A stretch of DNA of 64,000 bases from Bog-532 sp963833835 (GCA_963833835.1 CAWHZI010000001.1:392450-456449); one strand, 5' to 3'. Shown: positions 40,688-50,195, counted from the stretch's first letter. Made by a program: numbers and translations. The notes: generated by a model not told the origin, from the sequence alone.

Positions 40688-42346
40688 GTGACATCACCAG
40701 CCTCTGGCGTAGACAGCACCCGCGCCCAGCCCAATCGCCGCCTTGGCCTGGCTCTGCTGGTCATCGCCACCGCCCAGCTCATGGTCGTGCTCGACGCGAC
40801 CATCGTGAACGTCGCCCTCCCGCACATCCAGAGGGCACTGGGCTTTTCCGGCAGCGGCCTGGAGTGGGTAGTGAACGCCTACGCGGTCACCTTCGGCGGC
40901 CTGCTCCTGCTCGGTGGCCGCGCCGGTGACATTCTTGGCCGACGACGGGTGTTCATCTTCGGGCTGCTGCTGTTCTCCGGGGCGTCGCTGCTTGGCGGGT
41001 TCGCCACCAGCGAGTGGTGGCTGCTTAGCGCCAGGGCGGCACAGGGAGCTGGTGGTGCGGTGATCGCGCCGACCGCGCTGGCCCTGATCACCACCAACTT
41101 TCCCGAAGGCGGGGAGCGCAACAGGGCGTTTGGTGTCTATGCGGCGATGGCCGGTGCCGGCAGCGCGGCGGGCCTGGTGCTGGGCGGGGTGCTAGCCACG
41201 TACGCGTCGTGGCGGTGGGTGCTGTTCGTCAACGTCCCGATCGGCATTCTGGTAGCGGCCGCGGCCCCGCGCGTGTTGGCTGAATCGCCTCGCAGGCCGG
41301 GCCAGATCGACGTGGCCGGAGCGGTCACCGGCACCGGCGGCATCGCGCTGCTGGTCTACGGTCTGTCCAAGGCCGGCACTGGGCCCGACGGGGTGTCGCA
41401 CTGGGGTGACGCGCAGGTCCTGGCGTCACTGGCCGCGTCTGTCGTGCTGCTCATATCGTTCGTGCTTATCGAGAAGCGCAGCTCGCGCCCGCTGCTGCCG
41501 ATCCGGGTGCTCGCCGACCGTAACAGGTCAGGTGCTTACCTGATCATGCTGTGCGTCTCCACCGGGCTTTTCGGCTTGTTCTTTTTCCTCACCCTCTTCA
41601 TCCAGACCGTCCTCGGATACAGCGCGATCCGGTCGGGCATCGCTTACCTGCCGTTTGCCATCGGAGTCGTCATCGCCTCCGCGCTGGCCTCGCAGCTGAT
41701 GTCGCGAATTGGCCCACGGCCGCTGATCCTGGCTGGAACTGCTGCGGTCGCGGGCGGGATGTTCTGGTTTTCCACGCTGACCGAGCACGCTGGCTACACC
41801 GGCCATCTGCTCGGCCCGATGCTCGTGAGTTCGTGCGGGCTCGGCCTGGTGTTCGTGCCACTGGCCTTGGTTGCCCTGCACAACGTGGCCGAACAGGACT
41901 CTGGTGTCGCCTCCAGCCTGCTCAACGCCGCCCAGCAGGTCGGCGGCGCGATCGGGCTCGCACTACTCGGCACCGTCGCCTGGACGACCGTCGCGAACAG
42001 CGTCAGGACCCAGATCGCGCACGCGGCGGCGGCCGCCGCGAAGGCGGGTCGGCCATTGCCGAAGCCGGGCACCGCTCCGCCTACGTCCATCTACGATCAC
42101 GCCCTGGCCGTCGGCTTTTCTCGTGCGTTCCTGGTTGCCGCAGCGATCGGGCTGCTCGCCCTGCTCATCGCGATCGCCACCATCCGGGTCCGCCGCCAGG
42201 ACCTGTCCGGTGCCGGGCCCGCGCCGCAAGAGGTGGCACCGCAGCCCGGGTCATCGCAGCCTGCAGCACCGCAGCCCGGGACTGTACAGCAACTTGAGGA
42301 CCGAGCCGCTCTCGCCGCGGCGGCCCGCCCTTGCCGGTTCTGCTAG
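40688..42346 (+). CDS. MFS transporter, DHA2 (EmrB/QacA) family
   Basis: The 552-residue protein has 14 predicted helices. Motifs include LMVVLDATIVNVALPHIQ, LLLGGRAGDILGRRRVF (motif A), the antiporter-type helix 5 GLVLGGVLATYASWRWVLF and a Pro/Gln-rich C-terminus. It begins with GTG after AGGAGG. Such proteins export drugs and toxic organics in exchange for protons. It is probably under control of the divergent LAL regulator through the palindrome upstream. Confidence 0.92.
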   Translation: MTSPASGVDSTRAQPNRRLGLALLVIATAQLMVVLDATIVNVALPHIQRALGFSGSGLEWVVNAYAVTFGGLLLLGGRAGDILGRRRVFIFGLLLFSGASLLGGFATSEWWLLSARAAQGAGGAVIAPTALALITTNFPEGGERNRAFGVYAAMAGAGSAAGLVLGGVLATYASWRWVLFVNVPIGILVAAAAPRVLAESPRRPGQIDVAGAVTGTGGIALLVYGLSKAGTGPDGVSHWGDAQVLASLAASVVLLISFVLIEKRSSRPLLPIRVLADRNRSGAYLIMLCVSTGLFGLFFFLTLFIQTVLGYSAIRSGIAYLPFAIGVVIASALASQLMSRIGPRPLILAGTAAVAGGMFWFSTLTEHAGYTGHLLGPMLVSSCGLGLVFVPLALVALHNVAEQDSGVASSLLNAAQQVGGAIGLALLGTVAWTTVANSVRTQIAHAAAAAAKAGRPLPKPGTAPPTSIYDHALAVGFSRAFLVAAAIGLLALLIAIATIRVRRQDLSGAGPAPQEVAPQPGSSQPAAPQPGTVQQLEDRAALAAAARPCRFC

Positions 42347-42506
42347 GGCGCACAGGTGCGGCGGCGGAGATCTTCCGAGACGCCTGATACTCCCGTGCAA
42401 TTCCCGTAACTCGCTCCACCGCTCTTTCCGGGATTGGCTGGCCGGGTCAGGGCGACCTCGACCAGCGCTGGGTGAGCCGGGCGTCCGTAGGTTATGGCGA
42501 ACACGT

Positions 42507-42542
42507 TCCAGCTGGTTCCGGGGCGGGCCGGAACCAGCTGGA
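42507..42542. terminator. strong hairpin between convergent MFS and HtrA genes
   Basis: TCCAGCTGGTTCCGG and CCGGAACCAGCTGGA form a perfect 15-bp stem with the loop GGCGGG. No long U-tract is present on either side. Confidence 0.65.
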
Positions 42543-42591
42543 TGATGCGCCCCGCTACCTGAGCCGGCGTCGGAGACGCGGTGCTGTCGTG

Positions 42592-43494
42592 TTACTTGTC
42601 TTCGGTTTCTGGGGTGAACACCACCTGCACGGTCCGCTCGTCGGTGCCACGCACGACGCGGAGTTCGAGGGTGCCGCCCTGCGCCCTCTGGAGTGCGTCG
42701 AACAGGTCGTCGACGCCGCCGACGGGCTGGCCCGCGGCCGCCACGATCAGGTCGCCCGAAGAGAGCCCAGCGCGAGCGGCTGGGCTGTCCTCGACCACCT
42801 GCTGGATGAGCAGCCCTTCGATGTCGGGCAGGCCGACAGCGCGGCGCAGCCGCCTGGCCACTCGACGGGGGGCGAGGGCGACGCCAAGCTGCGGCGACGC
42901 CGCTGACTCACCGCTGGCGAGTGTGTCGGCCTGGGTCCGCAGCGCCTCGTCGGCGGGTATGGCCAGATAAAAGCCATCGCCAAGGCGGTTCGTGTTGATG
43001 CCGAGCAGTCGCCCCTCGGCGTCGACGACGGGGCCGCCGGAAGAGCCGGGCAGCAGCGGCGCGGTGTGCTCAAGGCTGCCGGTGATGCGGTGGCCGCGTG
43101 GGCCGCGGAACGTCCGGTCCACGCCGGAGACGAACCCGACCGTCACGCGCAGCCCGCGCCCACCGGGGTTGGACAGGGCGAACACCGGCGTCCCGATCGC
43201 GGCGGACGCGCCGACGGCCCACTCCAGCGCCGGAGCGTCACCGGTGTCGACCTCGATGACGGCGAGGTCGCCGTCGATGTCCTGCCCGGCCACGCTGCCC
43301 TCGGCCGTCCGTCCGTCGGCGAAGGTGACCGTGACCTGATCGCCGCGCACGTTGTGCGCGTTGGTCAGTACCCGGCCCTCGGCCACGACGATGCCCGAGC
43401 CGACGCCCCACCGTTGCCCGACACCCACCGTCGAGGAGCCAGTGTTCTCCGCCATCTGCCTGATGCTTGTCTGAATCTCGTCAAGGATTGTCAT
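42592..43494 (-). CDS. HtrA-like serine protease with PDZ domain, no signal peptide
   Basis: The 300-residue protein is counted from ATG 43494, behind GGAGG. The trypsin-like triad is His in VLTNAHNV, Asp in IDGDLAVIEVD and Ser in LPGSSGGPVVD. One PDZ domain follows (LGVALAPRRVARRL, AGLSSGDLIVAAAGQPVGG). There is neither a signal sequence nor a membrane anchor, so it should act in the cytoplasm, unlike most HtrA proteins. It is divergent from the HxlR regulator, with an operator between them. Confidence 0.88.
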   Translation of the reverse strand: MTILDEIQTSIRQMAENTGSSTVGVGQRWGVGSGIVVAEGRVLTNAHNVRGDQVTVTFADGRTAEGSVAGQDIDGDLAVIEVDTGDAPALEWAVGASAAIGTPVFALSNPGGRGLRVTVGFVSGVDRTFRGPRGHRITGSLEHTAPLLPGSSGGPVVDAEGRLLGINTNRLGDGFYLAIPADEALRTQADTLASGESAASPQLGVALAPRRVARRLRRAVGLPDIEGLLIQQVVEDSPAARAGLSSGDLIVAAAGQPVGGVDDLFDALQRAQGGTLELRVVRGTDERTVQVVFTPETEDK

Positions 43495-43516
43495 CGCTGT
43501 TGCGCCTCCAGTTGCT

Positions 43517-43534
43517 AGTAACTTGCAAACTACT
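43517..43534. promoter_or_regulatory. HxlR-type operator
   Basis: AGTAACTTGCAAACTACT is an 18-bp palindrome with two mismatched pairs, extended by TAGTA/TACTA. It lies between the htrA-like start (43494) and the hxlR start (43579). Confidence 0.6.
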
Positions 43535-43566
43535 ACTAACTCCGGACGGAGGTCAGTGCCTGGCAC

Positions 43567-43578
43567 TAGGATCAGCTC
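43567..43578 (+). promoter_or_regulatory. -10 element of leaderless hxlR-type gene
   Basis: TAGGAT (43567-43572) ends six bases before the ATG at 43579. Confidence 0.5.
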
Positions 43579-44010
43579 ATGGCGGAACAGGAGAACGGCT
43601 CGTCCCCGCTTGCCGAGGCGCTGGCCAGCGTCGGTGACCGGTGGACGCTGCTGGTGGTCGAGGCGCTGCTCGGCGGGCCGCAGCGGTTCAATGACCTGCT
43701 CGGCCAGATCCCCGGGATCGCCGCGAACATCCTCTCCGAACGCCTCAAGCGGCTCGAGCGGGAAGGGCTGCTGATTGCCAGGCCCTACTCGGAGCGGCCG
43801 CCCCGGGCCGCCTACCAGCTGACCGCCGAGGGCGCCGAGCTCGCTGGCGCGCTACGCCTGCTGGCACGCTGGGGAGCCAGGCACGCCGATCTGGCCGAAG
43901 CCATCCGGCACACTGCCTGCGGCACTCCTCTCGAGGCTCGCTGGTACTGCCCGACCTGCGACCACCTCGTCGACCACGAGCCTCGCGGCGTCGAGGTCAG
44001 CTACCTGTAA
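43579..44010 (+). CDS. HxlR family transcriptional regulator
   Basis: The 143-residue protein has the HxlR winged helix: VGDRWTLLVVEALLGGPQRF, NDLLGQIPGIAANILSERLK, then the wing RPPRAAYQLTAEG. A C-terminal extension contains YCPTCDHLVDHE, a probable zinc knuckle. HxlR proteins respond to reactive electrophiles or other stress. The palindrome shared with the divergent protease gene suggests it controls that protease and itself. Confidence 0.9.
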   Translation: MAEQENGSSPLAEALASVGDRWTLLVVEALLGGPQRFNDLLGQIPGIAANILSERLKRLEREGLLIARPYSERPPRAAYQLTAEGAELAGALRLLARWGARHADLAEAIRHTACGTPLEARWYCPTCDHLVDHEPRGVEVSYL

Positions 44011-44100
44011 GGCCGCCGCGACGGCGGTGCTGGTGATGGCCAGGACCAGTACGAAGGTGCCGGCCGCCTCGGCGGTGACCGCCAGGGTGGTCTGCGGCTG

Positions 44101-44391
44101 CTAGGGCGTTCTCCGGGTCCGGCGTGCTGCGGTTGCGGTTGCCGGTGTGCCGGTCGCGTGGTGCAGGAGGCTCAGGACTTCGGTGTCCAGCCGCTCGGCG
44201 ACCTGGGAGGCCGCGGCGTCACCGTTGGGCGCGATGGCGCTGGCGACGGTGTCGTAGGCCACCTGAGTTCCGCCGCCGGGCAGCTCCTGGATGAGGATGG
44301 TGATCGAGGCGTCCGGGACGACCTGAAACGGCGGTTCGCTAGTGAGCACGTGGCGACGGACGGGTATGTCGAGCACTTGCTCTGATGCCAC
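44101..44391 (-). CDS. hypothetical protein (possibly DUF302-like)
   Basis: The 96-residue protein is counted from GTG 44391, six bases after GAGGAG. It reads SEQVLDIPVRRHVLTSEPPF, SITILIQELPGGGTQVAYDT and SQVAERLDTEVLSLLHHA. The strand-turn-strand around GGGTQVAYD faintly recalls DUF302, but the match is weak. The basic tail RRTRRTP may be unstructured. It follows the esterase 80 bases downstream on the same strand. Confidence 0.55.
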   Translation of the reverse strand: MASEQVLDIPVRRHVLTSEPPFQVVPDASITILIQELPGGGTQVAYDTVASAIAPNGDAAASQVAERLDTEVLSLLHHATGTPATATAARRTRRTP

Positions 44392-44470
44392 GGCTTCTCC
44401 TCTGTGACCTTGCTCCTTCCGAGCCCCGCTTCCCGCGATCGAGGAGCAGGGACTCAGAAAGGGCGCGGGC

Positions 44471-45154
44471 TCAAACGCCTGCTGCGGCGGCGCGGATGAC
44501 GTCGAGGACGTAGTCGGGATGGGACAGCATGGGGACGTGGCTGCTGTCGATGTCGTAGGTGGTGGCACCCATCCGCTTGGCCGCCGCCCGCTCGAGTTCC
44601 GGGTGGACGGCCTGGTCGTGGTTGGCCACGATGTACCAGGACGGCTTGGTTCTCCAGGCCACGCCGGGGGCGTTGTGGCCGAACAAGGTCGCGGCCGGGG
44701 GGTTGGCTGTCGCCCAGACGATTTTCTGCTCTTCGTCGGGCAGGTCGCCGCAGAAGCACCCGATGGCCGACGGCTTCATCCAGACGCGCCCGTCGGCGAC
44801 GACGGCTTGGGTGAAGGCCGGGGTGACCGGGAACTTGTCCTGCTCGCTCTGTGAGGTCTCGGTCTCATCCGGTCCCAGGGCCGAGATGTAGACCAGCCCG
44901 GCGACGCGGTCATCGGTACCCGCGGCGGTGATGACCGCGCCGCCGTAGGAGTGGCCGACCAGGATTATCGGGTTGCTGACCTGCCCGAAGTAGCGCACCG
45001 CTGCGGCGACATCCTCGACGTTGGAGTTAAGGCCGTACTGGGCGGAGACCGCCTCGTAGCCCTCCGCCTGAAGCGGCGCGATCAGCTTGTTGAAGCACGA
45101 GCCATCGGCCCAGATCCCGTGGCAGAACACGATGCTCGGCTTGGTCTGCGGCAT
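44471..45154 (-). CDS. alpha/beta hydrolase (EstC-like esterase)
   Basis: The 227-residue protein is counted from ATG 45154 with AAGGAAAG upstream. It shows IVFCHGIWADGSCFNKLI (oxyanion), LVGHSYGGAVI (nucleophile Ser), a mobile lid, SWYIVANHDQAVHPELERA (acid region) and DSSHVPMLSHPDYV (His). It is a paralogue of the hydrolase at 48379-49101, which has lost this Ser. The two copies flank the large LuxR gene. Confidence 0.88.
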   Translation of the reverse strand: MPQTKPSIVFCHGIWADGSCFNKLIAPLQAEGYEAVSAQYGLNSNVEDVAAAVRYFGQVSNPIILVGHSYGGAVITAAGTDDRVAGLVYISALGPDETETSQSEQDKFPVTPAFTQAVVADGRVWMKPSAIGCFCGDLPDEEQKIVWATANPPAATLFGHNAPGVAWRTKPSWYIVANHDQAVHPELERAAAKRMGATTYDIDSSHVPMLSHPDYVLDVIRAAAAGV

Positions 45155-45398
45155 GACGCTTTCCTTCCTGTCGTCTCGGTCCTGAGGTAACCGGACCGGC
45201 TTGATCTCTTTGCGGAGATTGTTCGTCCTGCAGGTCGTCACGGAATCACTTGAGCGAGCCATCTCTTATTGACGCCGGGCGGCGGATGCGCTCCAGCCGT
45301 CCGTGGTCAGCCCTGAGGATCAGGCGGGACGGCTTTGCCCGCGACTCCGCCTCTCGCTTACAAAACAGGGCCGACGTACACTCCCGACGTGAGCCCAG

Positions 45399-48209
45399 AT
45401 GCCAAGAGGCACCCGGGAGCGTCCGCTGCGCGGCCGTACGGCGGAGCTTGCCGCCATCGGCGCCCGCCTGGATGAGGTCCGGTCCGGGGTCGGCTCGGTC
45501 ATCATCGTCGAGGGACGCGCTGGGCTGGGCAAGACCCGGCTGCTGGACGCGTGCGCGTCAATGGCTGCCGAGCGTTCCTTCCGGGTCGGGCGCGGAGTGG
45601 CGGAGCCTCACCGGGGGGTGGTCGATCTCGACGTGCTCTTCGACGCGCTCTTCGGCGGCGACAAGCCCCTCCTCGCGCGCAACGCCCTCAGCGACCAGCA
45701 CGCGTCGCCGGAACAGAGGTTCTGGCTCCTTCAGGACATCCAGGCGCTGATCGAAGCGGAAGCACTGCAAGGCCCGTTGCTCATCTGCCTTGATGACCTT
45801 CACCTGGTCGGCGAGGGCTGCGCCATGGCCATGCGGCAGCTTCCGCAGCAGCTTGCCTCCCTGCCCGTGGCATGGGTGATGGCGTACCGCCCGGACCAGG
45901 GGCTTCCCGTACTGCAAGGCACCACGGGCCAGCTGGAAGACGCGGGAGCCGAGGTGGTCAGGCTCGGCCCGCTCGGGCACGAGGCCGTCACCCAGGTCGC
46001 CGTGGACGTTCTGGGTGCTGAACCCGCTGATGATCTTTTGCGCAAAGCCGATCAGGTCCGGGGAAACCCGTTCCTCCTGATCGAGTTCTTCCGCGGGCTC
46101 CAGGACGAGCGCCTCGTGGCCGTTGAAGCCGGCCGGGCGAGGCTCGTCGAAGACCGCCTGCCGCGGCGCGTCAGCGACAGCATGCGGGCCCGGCTGCTGC
46201 GCATGTCCCCGGCCGCGAGCCGCCTGGCGACGCTCGCGTCGGCGCTGGGCAGGCGGTTCTCCGTGCAGGAGCTGGCCCAGATGGCCGGGATGCCGGTCAC
46301 GGAGCTGCTGGATCCGGTCCAGGAACTTGCCCAGGCTGACATCTTCACCGAGAGCGGCGAGCGGCTGGCATTCGGGCACGACTTGATCCGCGAGGCAGTG
46401 CGGGCGAGTTCCCCCGTCCCGGTCCGCCGGGCGCTCGACCGTCAAGCGGCGAACGTCCTCGTGGACCGGGGCGCGCTTCCCGTCGAGGTGGCCCAGCAAC
46501 TCGCCGACTGCGCCGAGCCGGGCGACGAAGCCGCCATCGCCACCTTGCTTGAGGCGGCGGGCGTTCTCGGTTCGAGTGACCCGGCCGGTTCCGCCGGACT
46601 CGCCGGGCGGGCGCTGGAACTAGCGCCCCCGCAGCATGCGCTGCGCGGTCCGCTCGTCGCGCGGCGCGTGGTTTCCCTGTTCACCGCGGGCCTGCTCGAG
46701 GAGGCGACCCGGTTCGCCGCCTCGGCTCTGCGGCAGGCCCTGCCCGCTGAGGAAGAGGCCAGGGTCCGTCTGGCGGTAGCCGGCATGTTTGACTTGTCCT
46801 CTGATGTGCGGGCGGACAACACCCGCGCCGCACTGGCATTGCCCGGGCTCTCAGCCGACACCCGTGCCCTGCTCTGGGCCTCGCTGTTCCACAACGTGGT
46901 GGTGGCCGGGCGAACTGAAGAGGCGGGCGGCCTGCTCCCTAAGGCGCGCGATGCCGTGCCCGACAGTCGTCAGGGAGCCGCTTGGTTCACCCTGGAGCTG
47001 GCCCAGGCTGGCCTTCGGTACCAGATGTCGCAAGTCACCGGGGCCCTTGAGACCCTTGAGGCCGCTCAGTGGCAAAGGCCCCCCGGCCACGATGACGCCA
47101 GGGCACGGATGGCGGACAACTTCAGGGCGACGTTCCTCGCTGCGCTCGACCGTTTCGATGAGGCGTTTCACGTTGCCGACAACGGTATCGCCGGGGCCCA
47201 GAAAGACCGGCAGAACTGGGCGCTGCGGATGTTCGAGACCTGGAAAGGCCGGCAACTGCTGCAAAGGGGGCGGCTAGCGGAGGCGACCGTGGCGCTTGAG
47301 GGCCCCTTCAGCCTGGAGGACGGCGACCGGCTCGTCCCGAGAGAGGCCCTCAACGTAGTCGCGCTGGGCAAGCTCAAGATCCACGGCGGCGACGACGCTA
47401 GCGCCCGCGAGGTCGCGGAGATGGCCAAGCTGATGCTGCGAGCCAGCGCACCGGTCGTCCAGCATCACGGCGCCTGGTACCTGGCCCTGCACGCGATGTC
47501 TCAGGGCAACGCTGACGAGGCGCGCGACTGGCTTGGCGCCTGCGATCACGCCGATCGCCTGAGGCTGTTCCCCCTGTTCCCCTTCGAGATAGAAGACGAT
47601 CCGCAACTGGTGCGGATCGCCGTCGCGGCCGGCGACGGGGAACTTGCCGAGCACACCGTCGGGCAAGCAGAGCACCGCTGTGAATTCAATCCCGGTGTCG
47701 TCTCTTTCCAGGCTGCGGCCGCGCACGCGAGGGGGCTATGGCAAGGCTCGGAGCACGACCTCCAGATCGCGGTCTCGCTCTTCGCCACCGGGCCGCGACC
47801 GCTGGCCACGGCGTCGGCACTCGAAGATCTCGGGCGCCTGCAGGCCGTTGCGGGCGCCACCGCTGGCGCAATTCGCTCGCTCGATCGCGCCCTGGCGATC
47901 AACGCGCAGGCCGGCGCCAGCTGGGATGCGGCGCGGGTCCGCGGCCGACTCAGGCGGCTGGGCGTTCGCCGGCGGATTGCCGTTCCGGAGCGTCCTGCCA
48001 CCGGTTGGGAAGCTCTGACCAGCGCGGAAGCCTCCATCGCCCGCCTCGCGGCGGAAGGCAAAACCAACCGCGAGATCGCAGAGACGCTGTTCATATCGCC
48101 CCACACGGTCAACAGCCACCTGCGCCACATCTTCGACAAGCTCGGCGTCAATTCCCGGATCCACCTGACCAAGATGGCCGGGGCACCACCAGCCCGGCAC
48201 GCCGACTGA
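45399..48209 (+). CDS. large AAA/LuxR-family (LAL) transcriptional regulator
   Basis: The 936-residue protein has an AAA_16-type ATPase (RGRTAELAAIGARL, Walker A VEGRAGLGKTRLLD, Walker B LLICLDDLHL), TPR-like helices and a C-terminal LuxR helix-turn-helix (LTSAEASIARLAAEGKTNRE, SPHTVNSHLRHIFDKLGVNS). TACACT at 45377-45382 is a possible -10. The ATG at 45399 fits, although an earlier out-of-frame GTG (45389) sits at the leaderless distance. Its likely targets are the flanking hydrolases. Confidence 0.88.
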   Translation: MPRGTRERPLRGRTAELAAIGARLDEVRSGVGSVIIVEGRAGLGKTRLLDACASMAAERSFRVGRGVAEPHRGVVDLDVLFDALFGGDKPLLARNALSDQHASPEQRFWLLQDIQALIEAEALQGPLLICLDDLHLVGEGCAMAMRQLPQQLASLPVAWVMAYRPDQGLPVLQGTTGQLEDAGAEVVRLGPLGHEAVTQVAVDVLGAEPADDLLRKADQVRGNPFLLIEFFRGLQDERLVAVEAGRARLVEDRLPRRVSDSMRARLLRMSPAASRLATLASALGRRFSVQELAQMAGMPVTELLDPVQELAQADIFTESGERLAFGHDLIREAVRASSPVPVRRALDRQAANVLVDRGALPVEVAQQLADCAEPGDEAAIATLLEAAGVLGSSDPAGSAGLAGRALELAPPQHALRGPLVARRVVSLFTAGLLEEATRFAASALRQALPAEEEARVRLAVAGMFDLSSDVRADNTRAALALPGLSADTRALLWASLFHNVVVAGRTEEAGGLLPKARDAVPDSRQGAAWFTLELAQAGLRYQMSQVTGALETLEAAQWQRPPGHDDARARMADNFRATFLAALDRFDEAFHVADNGIAGAQKDRQNWALRMFETWKGRQLLQRGRLAEATVALEGPFSLEDGDRLVPREALNVVALGKLKIHGGDDASAREVAEMAKLMLRASAPVVQHHGAWYLALHAMSQGNADEARDWLGACDHADRLRLFPLFPFEIEDDPQLVRIAVAAGDGELAEHTVGQAEHRCEFNPGVVSFQAAAAHARGLWQGSEHDLQIAVSLFATGPRPLATASALEDLGRLQAVAGATAGAIRSLDRALAINAQAGASWDAARVRGRLRRLGVRRRIAVPERPATGWEALTSAEASIARLAAEGKTNREIAETLFISPHTVNSHLRHIFDKLGVNSRIHLTKMAGAPPARHAD

Positions 48210-48378
48210 GCCGCCACGCGCACTGCACCTCTATCGCGGGCGCTCCTCGCCAAGGGCACACCAGCAGCACCGTTCCTGCGAGGACTCACGCCTGGGCGCA
48301 GACATGGCCCGATCGAGTGATGCGGCCGGGGGTAACCGCCGTCAGAATCGCCAGCAACGACCACCGGGAGGAGCAGGT

Positions 48379-49101
48379 ATGGCATCAGGCCCGACCGTCG
48401 TCCTTGTGCACGGCGCCTACGCTGACGCCTCCGGGTATGCCGGGGTGATCCGGAACCTTCAATCCCGGGGGGTTGAGGTCCGGGCACCGATGAACCCCTT
48501 GCGCAGCCTAGCCTTCGACGCCGACGCCATCACCCGCTACGCCACCCCCATCAAGGGGCCGATCGTGCTCGTCGGGCACGCCTACGGCGGCGCCGTAATC
48601 TCCCAGGCGGCACCCCTGCTCAACGACGTCATCGCGCTCGTGTTCCTGTCGGCGTTCGCGCTCGACCAAGGCGAAAGCTGCGCCAGCATCCAGGAGCCCT
48701 TCCCCGCACCCATGCTGGCATCAGCCCTCGTGCCCAGCCCTTACGACGCTCCCGGCGCGCCGGGCGGCCCCGACCTGTTCATCAAGATCTCAGAGTTCCA
48801 CCAGGTGTTCTGCGCGGACCTCCCCGCCAGCGTGGCGGCAGCGATGGCGGTGAGCCAGCGGCCCCTCGGCGCGGCAGCCCTGACAGAGACCGCCACCACG
48901 GCAGGGTGGAAGAACCTGCCGTCCTGGTACATGGTCTCCGAGTGGGACAACGCCATCCAGCCCGACTGCGAGCGCTACATGGCCAGGCGCATGAGCGCCA
49001 GTGTCGAGTCCGTAAGCAAGGGATCGCACGCCGCGTTCATCGCCCGCCCCAACATCGCTGCCAGCCTCATCCTCAAGGCCATCGAAACCACCTGGGGGTA
49101 G
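48379..49101 (+). CDS. alpha/beta hydrolase homologue with Ser-to-Ala at the nucleophile
   Basis: The 240-residue protein is counted from ATG 48379, behind GGAGGAG. The fold matches its paralogue at 44471: TVVLVHGAYADASGYAGVI, SWYMVSEWDNAIQPDCERYM and SKGSHAAFIARPNIA. The nucleophile elbow reads GHAYGG rather than GHSYGG, the codon being GCC where Ser would be TCC. Without the Ser, ordinary ester hydrolysis should be lost. A binding, decoy or lyase-like role is possible, or decay is beginning. Confidence 0.85.
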   Translation: MASGPTVVLVHGAYADASGYAGVIRNLQSRGVEVRAPMNPLRSLAFDADAITRYATPIKGPIVLVGHAYGGAVISQAAPLLNDVIALVFLSAFALDQGESCASIQEPFPAPMLASALVPSPYDAPGAPGGPDLFIKISEFHQVFCADLPASVAAAMAVSQRPLGAAALTETATTAGWKNLPSWYMVSEWDNAIQPDCERYMARRMSASVESVSKGSHAAFIARPNIAASLILKAIETTWG

Positions 49102-49137
49102 GTCTGGGCCTGTCCAGCACCCGGCAGGAGCAAAGAC

Positions 49138-50121
49138 CTACTCTTTCAGCGCATCGGCGTGGCTGTCAGCTGCCGGCGGCATCAGCGGGGTAAGCGCCTT
49201 GGCGGCTAGGGCAACGGACTCCGGCCCGGTGCCGCCCGCCAGTTCCACGACAAGGTGGTCGATGCCGGCGTCGAGGAAGGGCCGGATCATCTCGGCGATT
49301 TCGGCGGGCTCGCCGACGAACGCCCCTGCCTCGGCGGCCGGTTCGCGCAGGCCGAACGCCGGGGCCCAGCGGTCCCATGCCGCCCGGGCCTGCTCGCGCG
49401 TTTCAGCCACTGCCATTGTGGCCTTGTAGGTCACGGTGATCTGCGCGGGGTCACGGCCGACGGTGACGCAGTGCTGGCGCAGGACGTCGAGCTTGTGCGG
49501 GATGCGGGCGAGGCTGTCTCCGGAGGGCAGCGACAGATTGATCATGTCGGCGTGCTTGGCCGCAATCCGGAGCAGGCGCTGCTCGCCGCTGCCGGCCACA
49601 AGTACCGGGATGCCGCCGGGCCGCAGTGGCCGGGGCCAGTTCGGCGGGGCGTCGCCAGCGGCCCTGGCACCGATCATGGGCCGGATGACCTCCAGCGCCT
49701 TGTCGAGCATCTCCATCCGGGCGCGGACCGGCGGGAAGGCGTAGCCGTAGGACTCGGCTTCGGCCTGGGTGCGCGGGTGCCCGGCGCCGATCCCGAGGAT
49801 GGCGCGGCCGCCGGACAGCACGTCGAGCGTGGTGACCATCTTGGCCAGCAGCGCCGGATTTCGGTACACCACCGAGGCGGCGAGCAGACCCAGGTCAAGC
49901 CGCTGAGTGCGGGCCGCGACGGCGGCCAGGACCAGATGCGATTCCGGCACCGGGGCCGCCGGGCCCGCAGGCCCGAGGCTGTGGAGGTGGTCGGTGAGCC
50001 ACAGAGTGCTAAACACGCCGGAGTTTTCGACCGCCGAGGCGACATCTTGCGAATATGCGGCGATCGATCCGCCCGCGCCCGGCTCTGGGTAACTGGTCAG
50101 GTGCAGTCCGAAGGTTGTCAT
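49138..50121 (-). CDS. LLM-class flavin-dependent oxidoreductase
   Basis: The protein is 327 residues from ATG 50121. It follows the luciferase-like pattern: TTFGLHLTSYPEP, LWLTDHLHSLGP, RLDLGLLAASVVYRNPALLA, LSGGRAILGIGAGHPRTQAE and IPVLVAGSGEQRLLRIAAKH. Most relatives use F420 or FMN; the cofactor and substrate are unknown. The start is uncertain, since in-frame GTG/ATG codons exist up to 50178. It is divergent from the GAF-LuxR regulator, its likely controller. Confidence 0.88.
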   Translation of the reverse strand: MTTFGLHLTSYPEPGAGGSIAAYSQDVASAVENSGVFSTLWLTDHLHSLGPAGPAAPVPESHLVLAAVAARTQRLDLGLLAASVVYRNPALLAKMVTTLDVLSGGRAILGIGAGHPRTQAEAESYGYAFPPVRARMEMLDKALEVIRPMIGARAAGDAPPNWPRPLRPGGIPVLVAGSGEQRLLRIAAKHADMINLSLPSGDSLARIPHKLDVLRQHCVTVGRDPAQITVTYKATMAVAETREQARAAWDRWAPAFGLREPAAEAGAFVGEPAEIAEMIRPFLDAGIDHLVVELAGGTGPESVALAAKALTPLMPPAADSHADALKE

Positions 50122-50195
50122 GGTCCCAGGCTGCGCCCGGCACGCGGCGGTCACCATGCCAGTTTCCTGGGGTGTCATCCGGGCCCCCGGATCCG

